Part shown: one piece after another, positions 21,726 to 34,200 of the stretch
Layout of the letters: each line of letters opens with the position of its first letter
How positions within the stretch are numbered: the stretch's first letter is position 1
From: Oscarella lobularis
Taxonomy: Eukaryota; Porifera; Homoscleromorpha; Homosclerophorida; Oscarellidae
DNA length: 64,000 bases
Direction: 5' to 3'
NCBI RefSeq assembly: GCF_947507565.1
Contig: NC_089185.1
Span: forward strand, 2,480,001-2,544,000
Notes under the pieces: model-generated
Told to the model about the DNA's origin: nothing
The model's input: the letters and a program-made list of their open reading frames with translations, nothing else
The model's database searches: none
Made by a program: the position numbers and the translations under genes

Positions 21726-23459
21726 ATGGGGGACGAACTCGCGTTTACGTCGGTTCGATGTTCTCCAATGAAAATGATTGAATATTATCGACAGTCAGAG
21801 TATCTGTGCGACGTCGTTATCATTAGTGAAGACGGACAGCGATTTCCAGCTCACAGAGTAGTACTGGCTGCAGCTAGCGAGTTCTTCAGCCGCATGTTCC
21901 GAGAAAACTTCCTCGAGAGTAAAACAACCGAGATCGTTGTTCGAAACGTCGATGGAGCAGCAATGAAGATTCTAATGGATTTCGCCTACAAAAGTGAAAC
22001 CACGTGCCCCGAGGCTGTTGAAAACGTCCTATCCCTTTATGAGGCGGCGCACTACACTCTCTTCGACGAGCTCTTTGAGATGTGCAGCGGCTGGCTCAAA
22101 CGCCACGTGGACACGTCTAATTGCCTACGCATGGCAATCGTTGCTGATCGATACGATGATTCGGATTTGCGTCGAGTGGCTGATTGCATATCAGCCGTAA
22201 ATATTTTGGTCTTGACTGAGAGCGATGATTTTCTCTGTCTCCCAGTTGAACATTTGAGCAGGATTATTTCTCAAGATGATTTGGGCGTGAAGTCCGAAGA
22301 CGACGTGCTAATTGTTGTGCAAAAGTGGGTCAAGCACGACGAAGTGTCTCGTCGAGATCACGTCGGATCACTGTCGAAATTCATCCGCTTTCCACTACTT
22401 GATTTTGAAGAAACAAGTGGAGTTCTTTCGGATCTCGACTTGGTATCTCACTATCACTCGTCAGACGGGTCCTATCACCATCGGGTTGGATGCGAAGGCG
22501 TTCTACTGATTTGTGGTGGGGTGGAGCGCAAAAGAGAAGAATTGGCGGAGTCTCGCGAATTCGTTGTGGGGCATATGTTGAGCAGCGAAGCTAGAATATA
22601 CAACGCCAACAGCGACACGTGGAGCGAGTTTCCATCCCTGTCAGTGGAAACATCTGGGCATAGGATCGCGACGTCGTGTGGCGTGCTCTACTCTCTTGGG
22701 GGTTTTACCTATTGTGGCTTTAATGACGGTGGAACATCGGGAAATGTTACTGATGTCGTTCAGCGATATGATTGTGAGCAACGTGAATGGGTTAATGACG
22801 TTCAACCTATGTCTTGTCAACGGGAAGGATATGAAATAGTTAGTTGTGCCTCTCGCATTTACGGTATGAGCATTGAAGAATGCTGTATGGAGACAATGTG
22901 TGAAGTATTTGATCCAGATCAGAAACGGTGGATAACCGTATCGTCTCCCGATCACTCTTTGTTATATCGCTATATTTTATCTGTGCTGGATAATAAGGTT
23001 ATTGCAATCGGCTATAACCGTTCTAGAGAACTTGGCTACATGAAGTATGATCCAGTAGAAAACCGTTGGTGTGACTTTCGGTCCTTTTCTTTTTCTCCAA
23101 ACTTTCACCGTTTTCTTCGTTATCGTTCGGCGAAGTCAGTTTCGGACCCTTATTCGAGCTACGTCGTCACCACAGGAGACCGGATATACATTTATAATTC
23201 AAGCAGTTTTCCTGGTGTTGCGGCAATTTTTGACAGTTGTAGCGAGCGCCTTTCTTTTGTTGAGGAGTTCTTCCCGTCTATGTCCTGCAAAGGACTCGCT
23301 TATGATCTTGACTGCAGGAGGATGTATATGCTAAGTGATCACAAAATTTCTATCTACGAAGAACGAGCAAACAAGTGGGATGATAGACTCTTTCAAGGGC
23401 ATTCTCTCTGGAACTTTGCCTGCGAAGTTGTGGACAGAAAGCTGATGACCTTTGTTTAG
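21726..23459 (+). CDS. KLHL-type BTB-BACK-Kelch protein, 577 aa
   Basis: Intronless; ATG at 21726, stop TAG at 23457-23459. BTB at about residues 20-120 (SEYLCDVVIISEDGQRF), BACK ~125-240, Kelch repeats after. Closest relative is 16849-18564. The flank just upstream also resembles the flank of that gene (accactcagtaagct, tacgggagcgcg), so regulatory DNA was duplicated with it. Follows the Frizzled-like gene by ~375 bp on the same strand. Confidence 0.93.
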   Translation: MGDELAFTSVRCSPMKMIEYYRQSEYLCDVVIISEDGQRFPAHRVVLAAASEFFSRMFRENFLESKTTEIVVRNVDGAAMKILMDFAYKSETTCPEAVENVLSLYEAAHYTLFDELFEMCSGWLKRHVDTSNCLRMAIVADRYDDSDLRRVADCISAVNILVLTESDDFLCLPVEHLSRIISQDDLGVKSEDDVLIVVQKWVKHDEVSRRDHVGSLSKFIRFPLLDFEETSGVLSDLDLVSHYHSSDGSYHHRVGCEGVLLICGGVERKREELAESREFVVGHMLSSEARIYNANSDTWSEFPSLSVETSGHRIATSCGVLYSLGGFTYCGFNDGGTSGNVTDVVQRYDCEQREWVNDVQPMSCQREGYEIVSCASRIYGMSIEECCMETMCEVFDPDQKRWITVSSPDHSLLYRYILSVLDNKVIAIGYNRSRELGYMKYDPVENRWCDFRSFSFSPNFHRFLRYRSAKSVSDPYSSYVVTTGDRIYIYNSSSFPGVAAIFDSCSERLSFVEEFFPSMSCKGLAYDLDCRRMYMLSDHKISIYEERANKWDDRLFQGHSLWNFACEVVDRKLMTFV

Positions 23460-23502
23460 TAATTAAACTTGTCCCGATTTTTGTGTTATTAATTACTTCC
23501 AA

Positions 23503-23508
23503 AATAAA
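23503..23508 (+). promoter_or_regulatory. Polyadenylation signal AATAAA of the KLHL gene
   Basis: AATAAA 44 bp after the stop codon of 21726-23459. Confidence 0.6.
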
Positions 23509-23952
23509 GAGCGTGGCTTGCGTGGGAGAAAGGAAGGAGGATCGCGCCGTGCGCTCGGGTGCTGGGCATCCTGAACGTTCTTGAAATTCGGTAACTGCTT
23601 TCTTTAATTTTAGCTTCCTATTGTCACTGTGTAAAGAAGTTGTCTTTTGATGAAACATTTATCTCTGCAGTTGTAGGAAGACTTTTGTAGTATAATTCAT
23701 TTTCCAATGCTAAATTTCTCTGTAGATTATTTGAGCAAGCCTCCGTTGACCCCGCCTCTTCTTAATGTAAACAATTACGTCATGAAGTCGGGACGTCCGC
23801 GTTGTGGCCGTACCAGCTCTGGGCCGTACTGTAGGTCTATACCCGGAATCCAGGGTCGGAATCCGTATTTACTATGACGAAAACACGGCTACCGGCGCTT
23901 AGTCACACTATAAAAGTCACAGACACTTCGTCAGTGGCATATCTACGACACA

Positions 23953-24903
23953 ATGACGCATCTCGTTTACACGACGACGTGTTTGGCAGTTGCAGCGGTG
24001 CTGCTGTCGCCCTCAAAGGGTGCACCTGTGGTGACTGACAAGAATTCCCAGCCGACGGCGCTCCCTTGTGTTTCTCTGAGAGAGAGAGACGGACGAGACG
24101 GGCGAGATGGACTTGTAGGACCTCCAGGACCTCCAGGGGAGCGTGGTCCTGCAGGGCCTTCTGGTTCTGCAGGTGCTCCAGGAAAGAAAGGACCTGTTGG
24201 TTCTCCAGGAGAGCGTGGCCCTGCCGGACGTCCTGGGAAAGATGGTGAACAAGGCCCAAAAGGAGACTCGGGCAACAGCAGCAGCAACGTCTACTCGTTG
24301 ATAACTCCCGATGACGTCAAGCACGCGCGATTTGGCAATAGAATTCAAGTATACGAAACTCTTTTGGATGGTGGGTCCATTTCTTTTGATGCAGGCGAGA
24401 CGGGCTTCAATCGACTGATGAGAGTAACCGTAGTTGAGCCTAATGTTCTGGATGATTCTAGCCGTTACATCGTGACAGCAACAATTTCCCATCGAAATCC
24501 CGTGTCAGTGACAGCAGACATGGATCTCCTTGTCAGCGTGTCTGACGGTCTCTCGATCGTAGGTTATAACCTTCTCGATAAAGAGAACAAAGGGTGGATG
24601 GATATTATGTCTGCGTGTGAAGGGCCCAGTGCACAAACTTTTTCTGATCGAAAGTGCGTTAGATTCAAGAGTGCAAAGAAGACTAAATTCTCGCCACTAC
24701 ATACTGTGCAAATAAAACTCGGTGGTAGCCTTGCAGCATTTGGAATAGGAAAAACAGTCTCCGATGTGCAAGTAGTTGCTGCCCACCAATTTTCTAAAGT
24801 GTTGAAACCCTCTAGCGGAGTGTTCTTGGAACTTTATCGCGGGAACCCAATAGAGAAATTCATCATCGACTTTATAGAAGTGAGACTTGAAGAAGAGACT
24901 TGA
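23953..24903 (+). CDS. Short-chain collagen-like secreted protein, 316 aa
   Basis: Intronless. Signal peptide residues ~1-24; uninterrupted Gly-X-Y stretch of about 20 triplets at residues ~47-107; then a ~200-aa C-terminal domain shared with 5329-6210 ([45 protein letters not shown]). The longer perfect triplet run suggests this copy is the better triple helix. The C-terminal domain has no assignment I can defend; it reads as a beta-rich fold. A TATA-like ctataaaag lies at ~23909-23917. Confidence 0.9.
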   Translation: MTHLVYTTTCLAVAAVLLSPSKGAPVVTDKNSQPTALPCVSLRERDGRDGRDGLVGPPGPPGERGPAGPSGSAGAPGKKGPVGSPGERGPAGRPGKDGEQGPKGDSGNSSSNVYSLITPDDVKHARFGNRIQVYETLLDGGSISFDAGETGFNRLMRVTVVEPNVLDDSSRYIVTATISHRNPVSVTADMDLLVSVSDGLSIVGYNLLDKENKGWMDIMSACEGPSAQTFSDRKCVRFKSAKKTKFSPLHTVQIKLGGSLAAFGIGKTVSDVQVVAAHQFSKVLKPSSGVFLELYRGNPIEKFIIDFIEVRLEEET

Positions 24904-24994
24904 TGCTGACGAAAGAAAATGGAGACTGATCTCTTGATTTAGGCAGTAGGTACTTATGAATTGTGGCTGTGTATGTCGTTTAAATAATCTCCTA

Positions 24995-25000
24995 AATAAA
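24995..25000 (+). promoter_or_regulatory. Polyadenylation signal AATAAA of the collagen-like gene
   Basis: AATAAA ~92 bp after the stop codon at 24901-24903. Confidence 0.6.
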
Positions 25001-25019
25001 ATAGAACTTTTGTGCATTT

Positions 25020-25895
25020 ACTATATAACAACAAGAGTGTGTAGTGTATATATATATAGATCCAAGTCTTAGAACGATGTCCTGTCAACGCATTCCCTAG
25101 ATTCTGCTAAACAGTTCTGTATGCAGTACCGTGTCGTCACTTCCTAGTGCAAACGACACTGAAAACAAAGAAGAAATCCGAACTGTTTCCGTTACGGGAT
25201 GCGGAAACTTTTCTCAGGTTTATAAAGACCTGCGTTTTCTCATTGCAAAGCTACCACGATTGCTAGAGGCAACATATCGCTTTCAAAAAAAATGAGCCAA
25301 TAGTGGTTATCACGACAAGCGGTCAAAAAAATCAGTTGTTTAAAATTTTAAAATTTCAAAACGACTTTTCGCTGTGATTAGCCGAGAAAACTTCGTCTTG
25401 CCTAGCGTTTCCCGAATGCGCTCAACATGGCGGTAATATGTATCTCAAATGAAACAATCAGTCCAAAACCACGTATGATTTCGAAAAGCAAATTTGCACT
25501 AACTGAAACGCGGTTTGTACTTAGCCTCGGACCCAGGCCCCTCCCACGAACCTTGTTAGCTGGGAAAGGCCTGGGTCCGAGGCTAGGTTTGTACTGCTCT
25601 CCTGCATGCGAGCAGCCAAAAAAAGAAATCTGGCGCCTTTGGTATAAGCTCCTACATCTTAATGACATAGCTATGCCGTTCTTTTCATTACATGTCTCCC
25701 AGAAATGCCCCTCAAACTGATTCTTCAAAACATATCAATCTGTGACCGGCATATTAGATAAAAAATATTAGAGATGTTGTGCGTCAAGATAGTTAACCTT
25801 TGTACTCAGGTATTACGAGAATGATTCCACTCATTCTGGGAGAAAAACGGGCTTACAGCAGGCACGACAGTATGATGGATTCGCAAAACGACATT
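25020..25895 (+). pseudogene. Frizzled-like pseudogene (intron 1 to exon 4 region)
   Basis: Matches 19450-20400 of the intact receptor: the end of intron 1 (ctgtatgcagtaccgtgt), exon 2 (acgggatgcggaaacttttctcagg, aatgcgctcaacatggcg) and exon 4 (attccactcattct, cagtatgat). Internal deletions, frameshifts and stops (for example a TGA at ~25291) show it is dead. A small transposon is inserted at 25522-25585. No exon 5 or 6 is present. Confidence 0.8.
25512..25595. mobile_element. 64-bp MITE with perfect terminal inverted repeats and target-site duplication
   Basis: Element 25522-25585 has 18-bp perfect TIRs: tagcctcggacccaggcc at the left and its reverse complement at the right. It is flanked by ggtttgtact at 25512-25521 and 25586-25595. 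The intact receptor shows the empty site (about 19988-20000, gggttctattgctc), so the insertion is unambiguous. An 8-10 bp duplication suggests an hAT-type transposase, but that is inference. Confidence 0.8.
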
Positions 25896-27284
25896 TGATT
25901 GATTGTTATCTTTGCTTTTTGCAGGCTTCGATTTCTGGGGTCACCTACCCAATATAACGTGCCTCTGAATTCGTAGGAGAGCACATTCGAGAAAGACGTC
26001 GTTGCGTTTGCCGAAGGCGTCGAAGCCGATTACAACGACTTCTTCAACAAGGCTATGCACGTCTGAAGAGAAACGCGCAGCTTTCGTGGAAAACAGTCTC
26101 CAGCAAGCCCAATATCTCCTAGGTTTGTGCATTCGCAAGAAAACGGATACAGCGCTACTCCTGTCGAAATAACGGCGGAGCTCACGGAGCTAGCGGCCGC
26201 CCAGGCTCGCGCTCAGTATCAATCGAATTCCGCCGCGCAGCTGTGCAAGGATGCTATTGAACATTACACTGTTCACAAAGAATCCGATTTCAGTTTCAAG
26301 GAACTGATAATCAGAGCAGGCACTGAAATATTTGGCTGAATCGATATCTATTTATGGTTTGTCACGCACTGGGAGTTACAAGTGTCTTTGTACGTGTCTC
26401 CCTTGTTCTCTATGGCGATGCATCCTGCAGAAATGTGACGTCAACTTCGACAGCCGGCAACTGAATGAAACAGTTCTTTATGGGAAAAAAGCGAATCGGT
26501 TTAGTAAGAGAAGGGGTCACGAAGGCGTTGGATTACCCAGGTGAGGGTACTTCTCTGGTTTCTGCCGCTCGCTGGGAGCATGAACCTGATCAACTGAGTG
26601 TAGAAACCCGCTGACGATGTTAGGAAAATGACAGAAGAGTCGCAATCACTCGAAAACGCCGGCGTACCTACGAAAGACCTTTCACAGCTCTATTGTGACT
26701 TCTTTTCCAACAAGGACTTAAAGAACGAGTAAAAAAGCTGCACAAAAAAACGTATTTAGCGCGAAAGTGCATGAAAGAGCTTTAGAAGGCCAAAGTCGTA
26801 CAATTTTTGCTGGCTAAACTCTATTGCGCATGCTCGCGTCGCAAAAAAAATGGCGGACGTCGGATTGTGCTATCGAAGCCGGTCCAGTGCGAAGGAGCGA
26901 GCAAGGAACGTTGTTGCATAGCTTACCATTTCACTACGGTAGCAAGCAAACCGAACTCCGTCGTTTATCGTCCTCGCCAAATCTCTCTCCGTCCCTAGGA
27001 CCAGCAACTCCCTAAGGGCACACATTTCATAAAGCATCTCGACCAATTCGTCAGTCTTCTTCCACGAATCGACGGGCTGTATCGACTTCTCCTTCGGCAA
27101 GGAACGAGATCAAACGTCGAAGAAAGACTCGAGCTATAGTTGACGTCGTGCATGGACAAGCTAGCCACCACATTTGAAGAGACACTCAAACGCGGCGGGA
27201 AAGACCCGCCGCAGCCCACGTACGTGCGCTCGATCCAGAGTGTCCAGACGTCCCACTGCAAGCAGCGGTCGAGCCATGTCTAAT
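25896..27284. other. Stretch without a supported gene
   Basis: Two short frames look faintly protein-like but cannot be joined: a 70-codon plus-strand frame at 26127-26339 (rich in Ala and Gln) and a 76-codon minus-strand frame at 26870-27100. A 43-codon plus frame starts at 27152. None has a recognisable domain. They may be decayed exons. Confidence 0.35.
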
Positions 27285-27885
27285 TCCATGTTCACACTGG
27301 TTACAGGGTCTTTTTTTCTGCGTTGTCGGTTTGCTTTGCAGCAAAAGAATTTGTAAGTGACGTTCAGCCGCCTAAATTCTCCTCCAAAATTGAGGAGCTA
27401 TTTCTTTTTCTATAAAGCGTGTATGGAAACAAACATTGGGGGAGTTTACTCATCAGATGTGATCCTTACACTGGCGAAAAGTCCATACGCCGTTACCAAA
27501 GATTTGATTGTGTCCGAGAACACAGTTCGCACAATTGAAACTGGCGTTCAGATGAACTTCCAAGCTCGCGTTCGCCTTATCGTCAACGGGACGGTCAAAG
27601 CGGAGGGAACGCGTGAGGGAGAAATTAGTATGCATCACTTTGCGTCGGCGGGAATTGATTCAAATGTTCTCCGTCTGGTCGGCGGTAATTCATCTCGCGA
27701 GGGGCGAATCGAAGTGTACGATACAGCGAGTAGGAGTTGGGGCACCGTGTGCGACGATAATTGGAGTATGGACAACGCGAAGGTTGTTTGTTGTCATCTC
27801 GGATTCAATAATCCCATTGGTTCCGACTACAGTACACGACGATTCGGTCCAGGAACTGGAATCATTGGACTGTCAAATGTGCAGG
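27285..27885 (+). pseudogene. Broken copy of the 5' end of the giant gene
   Basis: Nearly identical to 28284-28880 (first exon, first intron and start of exon 2, into the first SRCR domain). One inserted base in the signal-peptide exon (gttcacactgg versus gttccactgg) shifts the frame. An Arg is changed to Cys in the SRCR part, and similarity stops abruptly after tgtcaaatgtgca. It is a recent partial tandem duplication. 27886-28284 holds nothing else recognisable. Confidence 0.8.
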
Positions 27886-28284
27886 AAGAGTGCGGTGTGC
27901 ATTCCCGCTGCGGAAAAAGGCGAACAGTCTTCGTTATTCTATAGCAGCGTGGGTAATTTCGCTTTGCATTGTGTAGGAGACCCGATTAAAGTGGCGCGGC
28001 GGAGATGTCAGGAAGACGACGCGAGGAACCAGCTGAACACAGCCTATAACGTCGCCGAAAAGGAACCGCTTCTTTCAGGAGTCGTATATACTTGATTTGA
28101 ATGGTGCGTTTTCTAAGAAGCCGAAGGGGCGTCTACGTACCCCTATGTGTCACGCATGCGTGACCAGAAAAGATTGTTAATTCAGCAGTCGCAAGTCAAG
28201 TGTTGTTCTCTCTCGTCTCAGCCTATTGCAAGCGCGTTTCTTCGTTTTCTGAACTACGGCAATTCGTCTACGCAGAGACTGACC

Positions 28285-31200
28285 ATGTTCCACTGGTTAC
28301 AGGGTCTTTTTTTCTGCGTTGTCGGTTTGCTTTGCAGCAAAAGAATTTGTAAGTGACGTTCAGCCGCCTAAATTCTCCTCCAGCATTGACGAGCTATTTC
28401 TTTTTCTATAAAGCGTGTTTGGAAACAAACATTGGGGGAGTTTACTCATCAGATGTGATCCTTACACTGGCGAAAAGTCCATACGCCGTTACCAAAGATT
28501 TGATTGTGTCCGAGAACACAGTTCTCACAATTGAAGCTGGCGTTCAGATGAACTTCCAAGCTCGCGTTCGCCTTATCGTCAACGGGACGGTCAAAGCGGA
28601 GGGAACGCGTGAGGGAGAAATTAGTATGCATCACTTTGCGTCGGCGGGAATTGATTCAAATGTTCTCCGTCTGGTCGGCGGTAATTCATCTCGCGAGGGA
28701 CGAATCGAAGTGTACGATGCAGCGAGTGGGAGTTGGGGCACCGTGTGCGACGATTATTGGAATGTGGACAACGCGAGGGTTGTTTGTCGTCATCTCGGAT
28801 TCAATAATCCCATTGGTTCTGACTACAGTACACGACGATTCGGTCCGGGAACTGGAATCATTGGGCTGTCAAATGTGCATTGCGACGGTGCGGAAAATTC
28901 TCTGTTGGATTGTTCGGCGGAGCGTTGGAATAAGAGTCGATGTAATCACTTCGAGGACGTGGGCGTCGTTTGCGGTAAAGGAAGCGTTGGATTTTGGGGC
29001 GGTATCGTGTTTGCCTCGGGCGGCGCCAGCGAAAGTACGGTGAATGGAACAAAAGAATTTTCGACTTTGAGCGTTTTGAAGAACGTGAGAATTTTGCGTG
29101 CCGGAGTTGCACCGGATGAGATTCGGCGCTCGCAGCCGGATCAAACTGTTGCTGCAATTACAGCAGACACTGCTCTGGCCGAAATGGTGAACGTGACTAT
29201 CTCGAGTAGTCGCTCTTCAAATATCCAACTGAACGACGTTCACGCTGATATAGACGTTGAGAATCTCAAGGTTCTGAACTGCACCGGATTTGGATTGAGT
29301 GGGCGGTCGTCTCGTCGCTTGAAGTGCGTCAATTGTCATTTTGATAAATGCAGAATTGATCTTACGAGGATAGCGCTGCCATTGGCTCGTCCTGAGGCGA
29401 AAGATGTTTCTTCGTACAATTTTGGTAGCATAGAGAATGGAAAAGGGACTGAGTCTCACTTTGTTAATGACAGCGGTGGTTACATCAATTTCACTCAAAC
29501 GCAAATACGATCTGGCTACGTCAATCACGTGCTAGAGACAGATCCAGGCTTTGGTATGACGATATCTTTTGATGAATTTTTGCTTCAGTCACCCTATTGG
29601 AGACTCTTTCAAATTTATGACAGCTTCACAGGCTCCATTTATTTGCGGCTGACTTTGTCGCCGACTGCTTATCGCAGTATTCCTGACAGCATGACAGTGG
29701 ATTATCATCGAGTGTTCTTTTTTTTTCATCGCTCTATCTATGGCAAAGCGAGGGCTTATGTTAGTCGGCATCAGTTGGATTCACGGCGGGTTGACTTGAT
29801 AAACTGTTCCACAGGAGACTCATCAGCACTCTTGCCGTGGAGGGCACGTGGGCTACTGTTTCGGGGGTTTCTAGGTACTATAGTTATCGAGAGGTACGTG
29901 GATTGGTATGGCGGTATTCATATTGTTGGAAAAGGGAATGCCGTTGAGATCATTTCGGCCGTCATCCAATGCGAATACTTCAGACGGAGTGCGTGTCCAT
30001 GGTACGGAGTGTATTTGGAGGGCGGATTTACAAGAACGCGTGTATTTCAATCTCGTTTTTTGAGTACTCGTTTTGTTTATTTCCGCTTTAACCGCTTTGG
30101 AACTGGAAACGTAGCTTTTGTGGAAAATGTCATTAATGGAACAAACGGGGCAGGATTTCTTTTGTACATGAAATACGGATCAGGACAAAGGACAATCGTT
30201 GTTGAAAAGAACATTGTGACAAGAGTGCCAATCGCAGCACTTGAAATTACTAGTTCACTCACGAGGGGCTCGTTGATTGTAAGAAACAACATCGTTTCTT
30301 ACTGCACTGGTTACGTTTACATTAGTAACATTCACGGCAACTATTTTACCTCAGTTATATCTGGCAATATTATTGAAAGCAATAATGTTCTGTCTACGCA
30401 AAGTGTATTCGGAGTAAGAACTAACACGAACGTAACGATATTAGAACAGAATGTGTTCAAGAACAACAAAGGCAGGTCGATAGTCTTACTAATCGACTTG
30501 ACTAAGACTTATTATCCGGCTGAAAGCGCTATATATTTTCGAAATAACACTCTGAAGGGAAACAACGTATACAATCAATCAGAGACAAACAGGCCGTCTC
30601 CTACTGCAATTATAGACATAACTGATGGTCTTAACGTGCAAGTCTGCCGCAATAAGTTTGACAATCCCGAGTCGTCGTTTGAAGTTTGCATCCTAACCGA
30701 GGCAATTTCGTCTCTAGATAAAATCAATATGACGTTAAATTATTGGGGCACAAACGATGAGAAGGTGATACGCGAAAGGATATACGATTTTTACGACTCA
30801 AATTATTTTGCCACTGCAACGTACTGTCCGTTTCTTCTGTCACCGGACCCTTTGAATGTAACAAAATGGCCGTGTGGAAACTTCATCTCTCCCCTAGTGG
30901 TTGGTTTATCTGGAGAAATCGGAGGTCAGCTGAAATCGACGTTGACGTTGTCTGCTGCTAGGTCTCCCTATCTAATGACGAGAGACGTGACAATCCTTCC
31001 AGCAGGAAAACTTGTTATCGAGGCAGGAGTTGTTATTGAAGCGAGGGAACATACAGGAATTCTCGTTGAAGGGAGCATGATGTCATTGGGAACAGCTAAC
31101 CGTCCGGTTGTCATCCGAGCAGCGATGTCTTCTGTTGGAGATATTCGTTTTGTTGAAGATATCCTGCAAATTTATCGTGAAGGCGAATGGCATTCAATCT

Positions 31201-34200
31201 GCTTTCCGACCAATCAAAGCCGCTACAGTCATGATTTGTACGGACTAGCTTATTCTTCTTGCCGGCGAATCGGGTACAACTATGGATACTATTATCCACA
31301 GGTATGGTTTCCCCAACTGGACACGCCTGTCATAGCAAAGGTTAGCTGTCCCCTACGCGGTCTTACTACTGATCCGGATGATTGCAGTTTCGTGGCTGGT
31401 CGGTATACGCCTGCGCTCCACTGTCTTTCTCGTGTGATTGTACTGTGTAGCCCACTCCGCGTTCACGCAGAAATTAGTGCCCTTGCTCGAAAGTCAGAGG
31501 GCAGATGGGCTGGTATTCGATTTTCACCCACGTCGTCTATTTCTATGTCTGGAAATAATTCTCACACGTTGCCGTCGTCGTCGCTGTTTCACACTGTCAT
31601 TCAAAATTCTGGACATTCGACCATAAAAAGCGTTCCTGCCGTAAAATCGATTTTTCGGTCACCAAAATTCGTGAACTTGACTATAACAGACTGTGCTTCT
31701 ACTGGATTAATGTTGGAGTATCTCCACGAAAAGACAACCATTTCTGGAGTTGCAGTGGAAAACGGAGGAGGAGACGGAATATCTGTCAGGGGTGTAAACC
31801 GTCAAAGTGTGACGTACCGGGATGTTACGATCAGAAACGTTACGGGCGCGGGAGTGCGTTCATACACGACTCGCGTAGCTCCATATTATCTGACGAATTA
31901 TCGTTCAATCTGCTCGTCTCCACCTTCTCTGTATGTTGATCAAGAGAACGGAACTTACATTGGATTGCATCCTGATGATCATATCGCCGGAAAAACCTGC
32001 TCCGTTGTACTACGTGGACCTCCCAACACATTTCTTTTCGTGACTGTTTCTTTCGTTCAGCTTCTTGCTGACGATGAACTCGTCATACTAAATGGGCCTA
32101 ATAAAGCTTCACGGTCTCTTGTTACCTACAAAGGGGTCGTCAGTACTGACTACTATCGCACGGATATCTCAGATAGCAGTTCCGTTTACGTTGAATTCAC
32201 AAGTGGAGGACAAAATAGAACTTCGCGATTTTCTCTGCATGCGGTCGCCTTGTCTACAGTGAATACGTTCAGATATAGAAAGTATTCTCTGGGCTACGTC
32301 CAAGTTCTTGACAGCAATGTTTTTTCCGCGAAATATGGTGTTCACGTAACCGGTGGATATTACGCGGCGGAGAACGTTTCTATAACAAACCTAAAGAGTG
32401 AGAATTGCTCATCCTACGGAATTTACATCTATTATACTCATGGTATTCTTTCCATAACTAACAGTGTCATTCGTAACTCTATTGACGGAATACGAACGGC
32501 TTTAACTCGAGGAAGCGTTCAAATTGTAAGCAACGAAGTGACCGGAAGTGCAGATGCGGGAATCCGAATTCACGATGACTGTAGGTCCTTTCTATTTACT
32601 ACGTCGATCGTTCAATCTAATCTTTTCTTGCAAACGCGGAAAACTGGCGTCAATGTCTACCTTGGATCTCATTATGCAGGATGCAAATGGAAGATCATGA
32701 ATAATTTATTTGATGGTAACGAAAATGGTTTATTGTTGTCGTCATTTGCCAATGTGTATCTCTACTACGACGTGACTATTGCAGAAAACACATTCCAAAA
32801 TCACAAAGGAAAGGCACTTGAGTTTGAAGAATTTGTTAATGCGTATGCTCGCATTGAGAGCAACACATTTGCTACAAACTTTGGCGAATCAATTTATTTG
32901 CGAGGCCGTACTCCTGCCACAAGCGTAGCACGTAATGTGTTTTTTAGCAATGGCGGAAAATACGTTGTCGTGCTGTCGCCATTTAATTTCACGCAATCGC
33001 CCTTTGTTTTTGAAAATAATACACTCGTGGGAAATGTTATCAATTCTGCCGAAATACGCCCCAGTGGTTTGGGCTGCCCGGCTGTTGTTGCCCTTTTGAC
33101 TTCTTCTCAAGCGGTCATTCGCGGAAATGAATTCAACAATCCTGAATCTCGGTTTGATCTTAGCATTCACCTACCTGTTCAAAGTTCTAGTGAGCTGACA
33201 GTGGACGTTCGCAGCAACTACTGGGGTGCAACTTCAGAGGCCGCAATTCGTGACCGTATCTGTGATTTTGGGCAGATTTCGCGGCTTGCTTCTGCAGATT
33301 TCATTCCATATTTAATGTCGGCAAATGGATCTGCTGTTTCCGCCAACGTGTCACTGGAGAAATCTATTTTGAGGCCTCAGAGACTCCTTCGCGGCCGAGT
33401 GGTTGCGGATACTGTGATTCCTCTATCTGGAAGTCCTTTTACAGTTGCTGGAGATATCTCTGTTCTCCCCGGAAAAACTTTGACGATAGAAGCTGGCACC
33501 GAAATCCGATTTTCCGCAAACACCGGAATACTTGTCGAAGGTCGCCTGGTAGCTCGAGGAACAGAGAATCAGCCAATTCGATTCGTAGGCCACGACTTAG
33601 CGATGCCGAAATATAAAAGAAGCGTTCGTCTCTACGGTGGAACGAGCATGAATGAAGGAATTGTCCAAGTCTACTACAACGAGACGTGGGGTGCCGTGTG
33701 TGCTTTACAAGACGAAAGCGACGTTCAGAGCACTAGTCACAACTTCCTATTGTCAAACATCGTCTGCAAGGAGTTAGGATACAAAGGAGCTGTGAAGCAG
33801 CAATCTCAGAATCTCTATTCAAATAAGTCGTACTCTGGTGACGCTTGGATTGAGCATTTACTCTGCCGAGGTTCAGAAACGTCAATACGGAGTTGCATCA
33901 ATTACGTACATGAAAAATCTGCGTGTGCCTTAGGCGCCTTACAGGTAGTGTGCGTCAAAGCTGGATCAACATTTTGGAACGAGCGGTCACCGCTGTACTG
34001 GTCAGGCGTTCGGTTTTCTAAATCGGCGTCGCTGAATGTAAGCCACGTTTTCGTTTCCGGAGCGGGATTTTCAGACGGCGTGAAAATTCCGGCTATTCTA
34101 ACTGTAGGAAGCGCATTGGAGATGAATGACGTGAACGTCGAAGGGAACGCTTGGACCGGTATCAATGTAGTCAATGCGCCCGTGGCCAACCTGAACAGAC

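Noticed and set aside
26870-27100. 76-codon minus-strand frame
   Set aside because: Somewhat protein-like, but no partner exons, domain or paralogue could be found on either strand, so it is not called as a gene.
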